Assembly (NCBI RefSeq): GCF_932526225.1
Contig: NC_064034.1
Location: 4,202,001 to 4,266,000, forward strand
Reading direction: 5' to 3'
Length of the DNA stretch: 64,000 nucleotides
Origin: Nematostella vectensis
Lineage: Eukaryota; Cnidaria; Anthozoa; Actiniaria; Edwardsiidae
Shown here: piece after piece, positions 34,440-46,900 of the stretch
Numbering within the stretch: the stretch's first letter is position 1
Layout: every line of letters starts with the position of its first letter
Made by a program: the position numbers and the translations under genes
The notes under the pieces: generated by a model
Seen by the model: the letters and a program-made list of their open reading frames with translations, nothing else
What the model was told of the DNA's origin: nothing
The model's database searches: none

Positions 34440-37400
34440 TCAGAATTTCTTCTTCTTTAGAGGATTCTGGTCCATAAACACGCTTGCTGTTCTACGTTTT
34501 CTCTGCTAAAAATAAAAATTAACCCTCTATTAGAACAAAAACATGCAATCATGGGTCAATGGTAAAAGGTTCAATACTAGGAAACTTCCAATTAAGCCAT
34601 GTACCCCCAAAAAAAGGAAGAAAAGTTCTGTGGATTGCCCTTGGAATATCTCGCCTCTGTTACAGACTCAATAACATTCATAATATCGAATCTAGATAGC
34701 CATTGGATATTTTCTAGAACTACACATTGCCAAGAAAAACTGGCTTCCACAGGACAATATTTATGCAAAGAAAGGTATTAATAAAAGGCAGTTTTAGAGG
34801 TCGGGCGACCATGTCATCCTGAACTGCACATGCCCAGAGTGTGGAACTCGCTGTTGGGTCGACGAACTTGCATTGGAATGGTAACACATCTTACCGGGTT
34901 GAGTGATCCTGGAGAGGGTGTAACTGCATCTATAAGAGGCGTTGCAGACTGGACACTAGGCTGCTGTTGGGTTACCTGTGGTAGAGAGAGCAAGTCATTA
35001 CACTTGGGCATCACTGATGAGAGAAGACGATTCACATCATTGTTGCATACCTTAGGGGTTGCTGGTACATCGAATGACACTGGAACAGCAGTAATAACAA
35101 TTGATTATATATAATGGACATGTTTTGTACATTATCAAAGTTTTTCTAAAGCTCATTCTACCCCCCCCCCCCCCCCCCCCCCCTCTCCGCACCTAACATA
35201 ATAGGAATGGTTATAATACTAGCATCTCATTTTCCTTTAATACCATGTGGGATATTACTGAACATCAAAATATGGCAGTTTGATAAGCTTGTGGTATTAG
35301 TGTCCTGTACCTAGCAAATGACTAATATCCTTCCCAGGTGCTAAAGCCTCGATTCTGTGCCTATGGGGAGAACAATAACACAATATCACAACAAGTTACC
35401 CAGTAAATTAAATGGCACATAATAAGGTGCAAACTAGCATAGTCTGAAATCTCCTGTTTTCTCAGGTGGGCAGGGATTTACTTACTTTAAAGTCTGTTGT
35501 TCAAATTCACAGTTCCCAGCTGCCTGCTTGAGCTCATAGAGTAGGATCATGTCATTACGCAGCTCATTAAACTGCTGGGATATGCTTTCTGTAGGCATAG
35601 GCTGCAAATCTAGAGTTCAAATCAAAAACAGTGATGCAACAGGGTAAATCTGGTTTTAATATCAGGAAGAGATACATAGCTATAAATATTTGCTTGCAAA
35701 CCTTAATCTTACCATAGCCATAGCTAACTGTACTAAAATATGTCAAATAAAAATCACCAGTGGATACCCATATGAAAATTTCATGAATGCTTGTTTAATG
35801 GCATGATGCTTGTTAAAAAAATATGTCACATCGTGACATCACATCCAGGGAAATCCCTAGCAAAGTAGTTATTGATTCACTGGTTAAAAGTTTATTGGTG
35901 CAAAGGAATTGTGAAATCTAAATCCATCCTATGTTAATCAAAGTACATACAATGTATTTATAGTGTATGGGATAAATTTTGAATGGATAATCGCTAGGAC
36001 ATTTGTGGATTTGTTGATGTTGTTGAAATTATTGACTGCCTCAATGTGACTGCATCAAAAGAACAAAAAAATGGGTGTTTGTGTTAAAAGGTATGTTTCA
36101 CGGTAGCTCTAAATAATTGTATTTTATATGTTTTGAATAGCTTGATAAAGATCATTTTAAACAGATAAAGCTGAATCACCAGAGCTTTTTATTGGGTTGG
36201 GAAACAAACTTTAGCCTGAACACCAAAATGTGTAATGTGTACAAGTTGTTTTGGCCATATTCTGTTTGTGTGATATAGAAGAAAGCACCATTGGCTTTGG
36301 AGGAGTATGTCATAAAATATTTTTCCATATTGTATTCATAAAAAGATGTCCCAATATAGGAAACATAAGAGATCACAATATAAGCAGATTAATAGCAAAC
36401 CATCTCATGGAAACATGTGAAACATATTCACACAGTAAACAAAGAAACTTACCGACACCAAGTTCTTCCAGTAATTGCTCAACAGCTTTTGTCTTTTTGG
36501 TGCCAACTGCTCCAGGCATTTTAAGCTGCAAGAACCAAGGCATATCAGATGTGTGTTCTCTTCTGCTATGAGGTTAATAAGATTGGATTTGGGATATTAG
36601 TATTCCTCCTAAAATACCCATGTTCTAATACCCACCCTAGCACTTCTAAGGAATACACCAGCTCCTTTGTTCTCAGGGAACTTGACTCCTGTACTAGGGA
36701 CTTCAACCTGTTGAAAAGAGCAGCACTCCAACAATGTGCACTAAGTAATGTGTTTGGGGGGGGGGGTGGGGGAAGATGTAATGTGTATGGTACATGTATT
36801 TTCAGTTAATTTGACTTTAAAGTTATTAATGAAAACCAAAAGCATCAAATAGACAGATGGATGTTAGTGGGACAAGCTACTTTATCGTTTTTTATTGCAT
36901 GTGAGAAAAGATGGCACATTTACCTTTTTCTCTTCTTGTGCATCTCCTTTTTTCTTGGGAACTTTCTTTTTTATTGGTTTCTTCTCACGCCTGAAATTAT
37001 TAGTTTTTTCTTTAGCCAAACTATGGTCACAAGAGGTTAACAATATCGAATATTTAATTAAATACACATTTTTAGAAAGTTTTCATACTTTTGTCGATAT
37101 TCTGCACTGTTTTCTGCTGCAGTAATCAGCTTCTGCAAGTCCTGTTGTTTTTTCTCCCTTTCTTTTTTGCGCATTTCAATTTTTCTTAGCTCTGCCATCA
37201 GCATTTCTTCTTCTTGCACCTAGATATAGACAAGAGAGCTTAAATTCAGCTAAAAAATAGCCAGGGGTCAATGGGTTAAAAAGCGCTTAGGTAAGTCATT
37301 ATAGTGTCGGCTTTTATACAGTACTGAAAGCTAAAAAGGCATGATCAAGACTTTCAGCCAGTTCTGGCTTAGATTGTATGGGTTAATGGATGGCACATGG

Positions 37401-40400
37401 CACCAAAACACAAAGCGTTATTTGTGCTGTTACAAACCTGAATTAAAGCCCTGGTAGTACCAATAGGGGAATCCTGGTATGAACTGCCTGGCTAAGTGAT
37501 GTCCCCTACCTGCTCTTGTGTTCTGTTGTAGAGCTTCAGAAGCTGTCTTTTCCTATCTGTTTCGTGCTGAGCATGATATGGGGTTGGCAGATTAGCAGGC
37601 TCTTGGCCAGTAGGAACTCTTGCCTTAGAAATGCAAAATGATATATAGGTGAATACAATCATAAAAGGTGAATTTGTAAAATTAAATTGTTTTCAAAAAT
37701 CCAAGAAAAAACAAGATAGATTTGACCTTCCCCATCCTTTCTTTATTGGAAAAAAATATGATATTCACCGTTTTTATTCTTAAATTTTGGCACAATATAT
37801 ACAAAAAAATTCATGGATCATCATTTTAGTTTCAAATTTTCTTTTAAAGTTTTCACAATTCTTTTTTGTTTAAACTTGCTTCAAGATCCCTTGAAGCAAG
37901 TGTGAGACCTGTAGTTGTTACCTTCAGGAGCCTGGTTACACAGCTGTAGTATCTATCCTTTAAATCTTCAATAGTTCTTGTCTAAAAAACATAGCAAATT
38001 ATTCCAACTTCATATAAATTGAAAGTAGCGAGCTCTTAATAATTTACCTGAAATTTTTCTCTGTCATATCTGTCATTAATGATAATGAAGCGTAGGTCAT
38101 AAGTCCTGGTGAAGAATGGTATGCCTTTATTAGCAATTTGCTTAAATTAGCAAGTTTGATTTTCTGCATTCCAGTGGTATGCAGGACGGTGGATAACCCA
38201 AGATTGAGAGCAGAGTGGGGCTCGGAAATTACAGCATGGCGGAATGCCACACGCACCACTGTCTGGGTAGAACACTAGGTAAGCATTGCTCAAAAAAGAA
38301 ATTCTTGGCAACAAAAACAATTAGAGGAAAAAACAAATAAGCATACCATACCTGCATAACTCAAACAAGTGGTCTGTCTCTTCTTGTGTCCACGTTGACT
38401 GCTGATTATCATTTAAATACATCTATAAACAAGAACCAGCACACAATAGTGATAAGACACAATAGTGATTAGACACAAAAGTGATTAGACACAATAGTGA
38501 TTAGACTGCAAAGAACAAGGAGCTCAATCACATGACATGAGTGGGTGCAAAAAATTACCACTACCTTATATTCTTCATTGGTGTACGTGGGAACATCTAC
38601 TTTCTGTGGGACATTCACAAAAGATAAATCAATTACAACAACATTGCTATGAACATCTATAGAGTGAAACTCGCCATAAAGACCCCCCACTTAATAATGG
38701 ATGTTATTGGCAACAGTTGTAAAGTTTATCTATTTGATTGCTCCAAATATTTTATGTAAATTTTGACCTGCTTAATACAGTAAGGACACCCCATAATGAA
38801 GACAGTGTAGTTATTTGTCCAAGTCATTAATGCTGTAAGTAGAATAAATACCACCTTTGTTAACCAAGCTGAAAAATACCTTATCAAATCTGGCAAAGGG
38901 GTATTCCTTGGCCTCATCAGCACCTCTTCGCCAGTGATACAGCATGGCTCCATCAGGACGGGCAGGGTTCTTGAACGGGACCCATTTCCATGGCCGGACA
39001 TGTTTTCTGCCTAATTTAGCCTTCAGCTGTTTGTATCCGTGAGTTGTGTCACTTGGAGCCAGCGATGGGGAGTCCCTACAGAATATAGCAAAAGTCTTAA
39101 AATGATCTATTAGCTGTTAAATTATTGTAGTGCTAATAGCTCCTAAGAATTATCTTTAGTCCCAAAATGTTGTTGTTCTGTTGGTTGTTGATGGCAAATC
39201 AATCTCTTCCAGCTCTTCTTACACACAGCTATTTATACATGTTTTACTCGTTACTCAAACATCATTACTGTTTCTGTTATTTCTGTAATAATAGTGGACA
39301 CTTCCAGAAAGCACTTCTTATTACTGATTGCGCAAGAGAAACATACAGTACCGATTATCGTTATACAGAAGAGCAAAGAGCTCTCGGTGCATCCCTTCTG
39401 GACGTTTCAATGGTTGTTCTGACACTCTCTTGGGTTTCTTGGGTTGCTGGAAGAAAGCAAATAAAAAAAGATGAGTGATGGCAATTCTACCAAAATTTTA
39501 TCTGTATTTGACATCAACACTAATCAATCATTTTTTTAATACTGACATAAAAAGGTTTATTTAAATAAGAATCTTGCAAAATTTGTCATCAAGTTATTCT
39601 AAACAATAAGGGAAAGTTCATTAGAAAGTCAGGATAGAGCCAGAGAAAAGAGTTGATGAATGTCAAGGATAGTTACTGTAAATGTTTACTGTATAGCCCT
39701 CACAGGGTTGAGAAATGGTCTTTATGAGATGCTGAAGGTGGTTGCATATTAAAGAAAATATTTAAAAATAAGGATTCCTCATCAGGGATTACATGCTAAA
39801 TTTCACTTTTTGTAAAAACAGCCAACTGAAATATTGTAAATCAACTGTCTGTTAAATCATTGACTGGCTATTTTCTGGTTTTCCTGGCTATTTTTTATCT
39901 GAATTTACAAAAAAAACAGACTGAAAACAGATACCTCCCCCCCTATTCTGAGTTTTATACAGCCCGTCAAAGTCAAACACAGCTGCACCTAGTCAGCGGT
40001 ATCCAAGCTTTCCAACAGTGCTTTGCGGTCCCCACTTTTAATCCCTCGTCGTTGTGCTGAAGCCAGCACAAGTTGATGGTTGCTTGTATTTTTCATCAAA
40101 GATACAGCTATGAGCATATTAGGAGTGTCTCAGGACATCATGAAGTCTTTTGGGGCATAATTGAGTGCTTTGCTTATGGATATTTGCAAGCAAAGGTGGA
40201 TTCATGATGATTTTTTCTTGTTTGGCTTTGCCTGGATGAGAAAATAATTTTCTAATGAATCACCACAGCTCTCCTAAATGCTGTCGTTTCTGAAACCAAA
40301 TTGATTCCAAAATTGTTTACACTGCTATTCTGGGTCTGTATGACCTGGAATTGATTTGTTTGGCTTTGGGGTGAAAAGACTTCTGACTTTGGGGAGAGGA

Positions 40401-43400
40401 GTATTGACTGGCCCTCCCCTCGTGAATTTTTCCCTGGATCTCTCAGAATGCTTTTCAATCCGTAAAGGCATCTTCGTTGTTTTACAAGCCTTCAAGGAGT
40501 GGCATTGTGTTTTGAGGCCATGGAAATGAACCTGGAGGATCAGAATAAAGGTATCTATTTGTGTCTTGAGCTGTGTTTGCTGATCTCTCTCCCTTGTGTT
40601 GTATTTTGAGTGTTTTATTGAGAGGGGTGATTCTGCTTTTCTTTCCTTATTCGATTTGAAATTTGTCAAAGAACCTGTGCTATTATTTGGCTTAAGAGTA
40701 GTTGCCATCACCTTGGTTGGATAAATATCTTCAAGACCATTTATCCCTTAGACTGATGCCTGAGTATCTTCATCTTGTTGTGTTTAGTTTGCATTTATGA
40801 ATTTTTTGGGTTGTGGGTACTTCCCAAAGCCGGTACAGGCCGGTTGAGGGGTCAATGTGTTAAGCAATCTAATGCATGAACTCTCAGGTAAGATTAAAAA
40901 GTGTTAAAGGTGAAGTAAGAAGATGAGACAATGAGAGTTTTTCGGAGTGAGTAAGCAATCAATTGGGCACGGGGTCTGAACCATATCTATGATACTCATC
41001 AACATTCATCTCTGTTCGATCAAGGCATTCAGGCCTGACAAACATGTTAGTCGGACATTATGCATGTGCAAATGTCTCACAAGTCCACAACATGAATAAT
41101 TAGAGGGTTTCCATTGAGCATGCAAGTTTTTTTCGAAAGTTAGAGAACGGATTAAAACCACTTCATTCTCGATGTTGTACTTCGGGATAGGGACAGAACT
41201 TGGTGAGTAATGGGGTGTTCATTAATTACAGTATACCGAGGGGGGGAGGGAATATTTTTACTCGAGACACCTTAAAATTTCAGAGCCCCCCTCTTTGATT
41301 ATAAACATTTTTTCGGTTCCTCCCCTCCCTCCTTATAGAACCCCAAAATTATCTTTCTCTTTCGCTTTGAGGACCCTTTTTTTGGAGCCCCCCCTTTTGC
41401 TGGTTAAAAATTTTCGGAGCCCCCCTCAATATCTTCCCTCCCCCCATTGGTGTATTTAATGAATACTCCCTAACTGTATTGTAGGGTCCCCTAAGCTCCA
41501 CTAAAATGAGGAAGCACAGAATTGCTTATTTGTCGATTTTTAAGTGAAGACATTATAACTTTTTAAAGAGGATTCGAAATCTAAATAAAAGTTGTATAAA
41601 TTTGCTCTGTGGTCGTGTCTAATCGAAATAATCTATACCCCTGTCCTTTACGTACAAATGAAGTCAACCACTAAGCTTCCTTTGGCTGAAGACAACAAAG
41701 GTGTATCTGCTTTCTCTAAAACAAATTGAAGGATAACGCAATGTTGCCCGAAGCAAAGGTAGAAAATGGAGTATGCTGACAAAAAAATTTACACGGTCAG
41801 TTTAGACTTGCCACTATGGTCCCCATCATGCCTAAGTATAAGTTATGTCTCTCCGCAAATTCAAAGAAAAAGCATTGGTTATTTTTGGAAATATATTGGA
41901 AAGTTTATAAAATACTGGTCTGTTCATATGTTAAATAACTGTAAATCGGTTACCGATAAATAAAATAAAACATTAGCACATCAAATACGGATGCTTAAAT
42001 ATCATCCTCCAAAAACATGAACCAGACAAGATTTGAGACTACTATACGTCAATTTTATAACGAGTACATTGAAAAAAATGCTATAAAGAATTACTAACGC
42101 GTCTCCTTAATGGCCAGAACAGAAGCTTGAGGTTGAACAAACATGCACTGATTTTTTTCTAGTAGGACGAGAGTTAGGTATACGCAGGAAGGGAAGTCTA
42201 TATTTACAAGGTTATTTGGAATCTTATTGAAAAGTGACGCTTGTATGAGAAGACGTCTATTCTTTAGGGTAGCCCAGTTTAAGTTTGGCACCAAGGATGT
42301 GGTGCTTGCACGAGGATGGTAACTGTTGAAACAAAACGGGTCGCATATTTCTGAATCTGTTCCACCCTGTCGACGGCTGAGTCTGTACCCTGTTGACGGC
42401 CGAGTCTGTACCCTGTTGACGGCCGAGTCTGTACCCTGTTGACAGCGGAGTCTGTACCCTGTCGACGGCTGAGTCCGTACCCTGTTGACCGCTGAGTCTG
42501 TACCCTGTTGACGGCTGAGTCTGTACCCTGTTGACGGCTGAGTCTGTACCCTGTTGACGGCTGAGTCTGTACCCTGTTGACGGCCGAGTCTGTACCCTGT
42601 TGACGGCTGAGTCTGTACCCTGTTGACGGCTGAGTCTGTACCCTGTTGGCGGCTGAGTCTGTACCCTGTTGACGGCTGAGTCTGTACCCTGTTGACGGCT
42701 GAGTCTGTACCCTGTTGACGGCTGAGTCTTTACCCTGTTGACGGCTGAGTCTGTACCCTGTCGACGGCCGAGTCCGTATAAGGGCTCCACACAGGGGCAG
42801 CATACTCCAAGATGGGGCGGACCATGGCGGTGTACGCAATCTCCTTGGGTTCTGGGTGGCAGGGGCAAAGAATTCTTTGGATGAGCCCAAGAGATCGATT
42901 TGCTTTAGCTGCTACCCTGGAACAATGCTTGTTCCATCGAAGATCCTTTGAGAGCCGAACACGCAGATAGTCAAGGGAGTCTACGGGTGACAGAGGCATA
43001 GACGCAATAGAGTACTGATGCCATGTGCACTTCCGCCTGTTTGAAAGTTCTAGAAGATGGCATTTCCAGCTTCCTTTGTCGCTCATGTCATCATCACAGA
43101 AAACATGCCATTCTCATGTTTTATAGAAGTGTTTGTGTGCTAAGTCACCCTTGTAAAATATGCTAGGAAGGGGAATTGGATTCCAGTGTTTGAAAATATG
43201 TTTGCATGTTTATGTTGTGGTTTGAAATGCTTCTTGGTTTGAAATTGTTAAAACCAGTTTGAAAAAAATTCAAACCAAGAAGCATTTCAAACCACAACAA
43301 ATGTGGCATGGTTTGGATTTTTTTCAAACTGGTTTTAACAATTTCAAACCAAGAAGCATTTCAAACCACAACATTTATTATAATTTAGTCAGATTATCTG

Positions 43401-43637
43401 GCTCAAATCAATTATTATTAGGAGGCAAAAGACCAAGGAGCAACACTGACATACTTAATCAGCTACATACACCTATTCTAAAAAAGCAAGTAAATAAGGC
43501 TTTTAGAAAGATATAAGTGTAAGCAATAAAGATAAACAAGACCCTACCTTCATGCCTGAAACGATCGCATCTTTTGACGGAACCCCGCCATATGAAGCTG
43601 GCTGCTCCAACTCAAGTATATCACGAATATCACTCAT
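34440..43637 (-). CDS. DMAP1: DNMT1-associated protein 1 (NuA4/TIP60 and SRCAP subunit), 17 exons
   Basis: Nuclear subunit of the TIP60/NuA4 acetyltransferase and SRCAP remodelling complexes. Exons on the minus strand: 43637-43548, 39446-39352, 39075-38880, 38603-38565, 38422-38352, 38105-38048, 37981-37922, 37623-37510, 37219-37089, 36990-36924, 36707-36636, 36525-36453, 35609-35486, 35360-35311, 35079-35051, 34975-34895 and 34502-34440. Every phase fits; the product is 470 residues (human 467). It starts MSDIRDILEL. LKRPEGMHRELFALLY and VRPWKWVPFKNPARPDGAM follow, then the SANT/Myb-like region (TWTQEETDHLFELC, DLRFIIINDRYDREKF, TIEDLKDRYY). Next comes a lysine-rich coiled coil (LRKIEMRKKEREKKQQDLQ), then QLLEELGV and LRNDMILLYELKQAAGNCEF, and a basic end (RKRR...LKKKKF). 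Intron 1 (4.1 kb) is loaded with repeats. The gene is divergent from ALG2. Confidence 0.97.
40325..40711 (-). other. Unexplained open frame in DMAP1 intron 1
   Basis: A 128-codon open stretch rich in lysine, serine and threonine (for example KSNKERKAESPLSIKHSKY) with no domain that I recognise. It has no clear splice context and could be part of a decayed retroelement ORF1 or chance. Confidence 0.2.
41211..41471. mobile_element. MITE-like element with terminal inverted repeats, DMAP1 intron 1
   Basis: The ends are GGGGTGTTCATTAATTAC (41212) and, in reverse complement, AGGGAGTATTCATTAAATAC (ending about 41471). The interior is built of G-rich then C-rich strings with repeated 'gagccccc' blocks. 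No ORF. Confidence 0.6.
42094..43086 (-). mobile_element. Decayed non-LTR retrotransposon (CR1/L2-like), C-terminal RT region
   Basis: Reading leftwards on the minus strand, the remnants follow the order of a LINE reverse-transcriptase end: LSKDLRWNKHCSRVAAKANR, then MVRPILEYAAPVWSPYTD, then RVEQIQKYATRFV, and after a frameshift NLNWATLKNRRLLIQASLF with NKIPNNLV. The frame is interrupted between VWSPYTDSAVDRV and VEQIQ by a 23-bp minisatellite, and shifted again near 42290. It is dead and lies in the first intron of DMAP1. Confidence 0.85.
42365..42778. repeat. Minisatellite, about 18 copies of a 23-bp unit inside the LINE
   Basis: The unit (gacggctgagtctgtaccct plus three bases) repeats with small variants such as ctgtcgacggccgagtc. 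The LINE codons for TDSAVDRV contain one unit, so the array grew out of the LINE's own sequence. Because 23 is not a multiple of three and no unit has a stop on the minus strand, all repeat-long frames stay open, which creates two large false ORFs. Confidence 0.95.
43213..43373. mobile_element. 161-bp MITE with near-perfect long TIRs and TTTA target duplication
   Basis: TGTTGTGGTTTGAAATGCTT begins the left arm, and its complement ends the right arm; the arms stay identical for about 55 bp. The short interior contains a further partial copy of the right arm. TTTA sits directly outside both ends (43209-43212 and 43374-43377) as a target-site duplication. Located in DMAP1 intron 1, 170 bp from exon 1. 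Confidence 0.85.
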
Positions 43638-43951
43638 TTTTGCGACAAATAAACAGAGATCACGCTATTAAAGGAACAGCACAAGTCACCTTGTATCAAT
43701 CATAGGCTCTTTTAAATACATAAAGATGTAGGAAAGGATATAAAGTTAGAAAAACTTAATGGCTTGGGACGCCGCCATTTTGTTTTTCGGCGGGTACGAG
43801 CTGCGCATGTGTCGTACCCAAGCCCCCGCCACGCGATTGCGCCTGACTGTTTTAGGGTTTACCAGATCAAGCACTCAACCCGTTTCTCCATCTCAGAAAC
43901 TCTCCAAAATCCTCAAGTTTTCCCTCTGTTTATCTGTTGATTACTTTACAG
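43638..43951. promoter_or_regulatory. Bidirectional promoter between DMAP1 and ALG2
   Basis: Only 314 bp separate the two divergent start codons, and this interval must hold both 5' UTRs and core promoters. It includes a more G+C-rich part (near 43768-43845, gacgccgccattttg and gggtacgagctgcgcatg). I see no TATA box in the usual place. The 'gccgccatttt' motif resembles a YY1-type site, an inference from the motif only. Confidence 0.6.
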
Positions 43952-46900
43952 ATGGTCCGTGTAGTTTTTATTCACCCTGACCTCGGCATTGGAGGCGCGG
44001 AGCGATTTGTGGTTGACGCAGCTCTCGCTCTGAAATCCAAAGGTCACTGCGTCCAGTTCGTTACTGCACACCACGATAAAAGCCACTGCTTCAAGGAAAC
44101 TAAAGACGGTACACTTAATGTGACTGCTGTAGGCGACTGGCTTCCTAGGCAGTGCCTTGGACATTTCTACGCCTTCTGGGCTTATGTGCGAATGATCTAT
44201 GCTGCTGTATATTTGGTGTGGTTCTCGGGTTTAAAGCCGGATGTTATCATGTGTGACCAAGTGTCCGCGTGTGTACCTGTTCTAAAGATGAGTAAGGCTA
44301 AGGTCTTGTTCTACTGTCACTTTCCCGACATGCTACTTACGCAGAGAAAGAGCCTGCTAAAGCGGCTGTACAGAGCGCCATTAGATTGGCTTGAAGAGAT
44401 CACAACAGGTATGATATTATTAGGTGGTATATTACAGGTGTTATTGAGTACGGTGTTAGGTGATGTTATAGGTGTTATTATGTATGATGTTAGGTGATGA
44501 TGTTATAGGTGTTATTATGTATGGTGTTAGGTGATGATGTTATAGGTGTTATTATGTATGATGTTAGGTGATGTTATAGGTGTTATTATTTAGATGTAAG
44601 GTGATGTTATAGTTGTTATTATGTATGGTGTTAGATGATGATGTTATAGGTGTTATTATGTATGGTGTTAGGTTATGTTATGGGTGTTATTATGTATGGT
44701 GTTAGATGATGATGTTATAGGTGTTATTATGTATGGTGTTAGATGATAATGCTATAGGTGTTATTATGTATGGTGTTAGATGATGATGTTATAGGTGTTA
44801 TTATTAAGTGATGTTATAGGTGTTATTATAAATGGTGTTAGATGATGATGTTATAGGTGTTATTATGTATGGTGTTAGATAATGATGTTATAGGTGTTAT
44901 TATGTATGGTGTTAGATGATGATGTTATAGGTGTTATTATGTATGGTGCTAGATGATGATGTTATAGGTGTTATTATGTATGGTGTTAGATGATGATGCT
45001 ATAGGTGTTATTATTAAGTGATGTTATAGGTGTTATTATGTATGGTGTTAGATAATGATGTAATAGGAGTTATTGTGTATGGTGTTAGATGATGATGTTA
45101 TAGGTGTTATTATGTATGGATTTTAGGTTATGTTATAGATGTTATTATGTATGGTGTTAGATGATGATGCTATAGGTGTTATTATGTATGGTGTTAGATG
45201 ATGATGTTATAGGTGTTATTATCTATGGATTTTAGGTTATGTTATAGGTGTTATTATGTATGGATTTTAGGTGATGTTATAGGTGTTACTATGTATGGAT
45301 TTTAGGTGATGTTATAGGTGTTATCATGTATGGTGTTAGATGATGTTATAGGTGTTATTATGTATGGTGTTAGGTGATGTTATAGGTGTTATTGTGTATT
45401 GTGTTAGATGATGATGTTATAGATGTTATTATGTTTGGATTTTAGGTGATGTTATAGGTGTTATTATGTATGGTGTTAGATGATGATGTTATAGGTGTTA
45501 TTATGTATGGTGTTAAAATGTAAAATGTATGAAACATTATCTAAAATAGAGGAGAAAATGCATTGAAAGGGCTTTTTGGGCCCCTCCCTGTTGTAATTCC
45601 TGGCAATGCCTTGTATTAGGTATGGTGGTAGTTTATGATGATATATGTGTTATTATTATAAATCCACTCACATACTTGCACGAATATCGCAATTTGATTG
45701 GCTCCCCTACTCACTATCTATTATCATTGATAGTGTTAGCGAAAAAGCCACTTGAAGCGAAAGAGATGAAAGACCTTGATTTAAATTCGAGAAATTTGGT
45801 TCACAATCTTTTCTAGTAAATGTATTTTCAATCTTTACAAAAGGACACTAAAAGTAACAAAGACTGCAGGGTTTTGAAGCTAAAGTTTTCAATTTTCGTT
45901 TATCTGCATGGGCTGCAAATACCAGTTGTATGCGCTCGGCGTGCACTATAAAACACGCTATTTCAAACGAGCGCGCACTGTTTTGATTTTGTAAAATACT
46001 GTTTTCGTTGTTTGTGTTATTTATTACTGAGAATTATTAAGAGCGTCATTTATTTGAAGGTAGTATGTGAGTAGATTTATACTAAAACAATTCATTCTTG
46101 TTCTCATTTTCTATGAGTCAAATAGCTATGCTTCTCGTTGACTATCTATTGACTCATAGAAAACTCAAACTCATAGTCTAATTGTTAATTAGTGCGTTTG
46201 CATGTGTGGCAGAGAGGTTAGGATAACCTCTGGTAACATGCAATATTCTATTCAGTGTTTTCTTTTGCTTAAGACCTTGACAGCTACTGTCCCAAAATCC
46301 TGCCCTTTTCTACTTTGCCTTCCCAAAATCTTGTCTTGTATTAATGACCATTTTTTTTAAAGGCATGGCTGACCTGGTGCTAGTCAACAGCAACTTTACT
46401 GCTGATACGTTTCTCAAGACATTTAAAACACTGAGAAGTTCAAGACCATCAGTTCTCTATCCCTCTATAAATTTTGAATCATTTCACATTCCATTTGACC
46501 ATGAGGAAGTCAAGGACTTGATCCCACCCACCGCAAAGCATGTCTTCCTGTCAATCAATCGTTATGAGAGGAAGAAGAATCTTCCACTTGCACTGGAAGC
46601 ATTGGACTGGCTGAGAAACACTGTCAGCAAAGAGGCATGGAAAGAAACCCACCTAGTTATTTCTGGTATGTTTTACAAGCTTGAGAAATTCCCTGTGATC
46701 ATTTTATTCAGTAATACAATACAGTAACAATCCCTTGTTTTACAGGAGGTTATGATGAAAGGGTTGGTGAAAACAAGCAGCATTATCTGGAACTGCAAGC
46801 TCTAGCATCAAAATACAACTTGAGTGAGAAAGTCACCTTTATCCGGTCCTTCTCTGAGAACCAAAAGCTTGCTCTGTTGGATTTCTGCTGTTGTCTCCTT

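Noticed and set aside
42257-42890. Two overlapping 203-codon ORFs with QQGTDSAVNRV-type repeats
   Set aside because: Products of a stop-free 23-bp minisatellite read in different frames; the real content is a dead LINE.
43259-43516. 85-codon ORF rich in K, Q and N
   Set aside because: It begins inside the inverted-repeat MITE and runs into intronic sequence of DMAP1.
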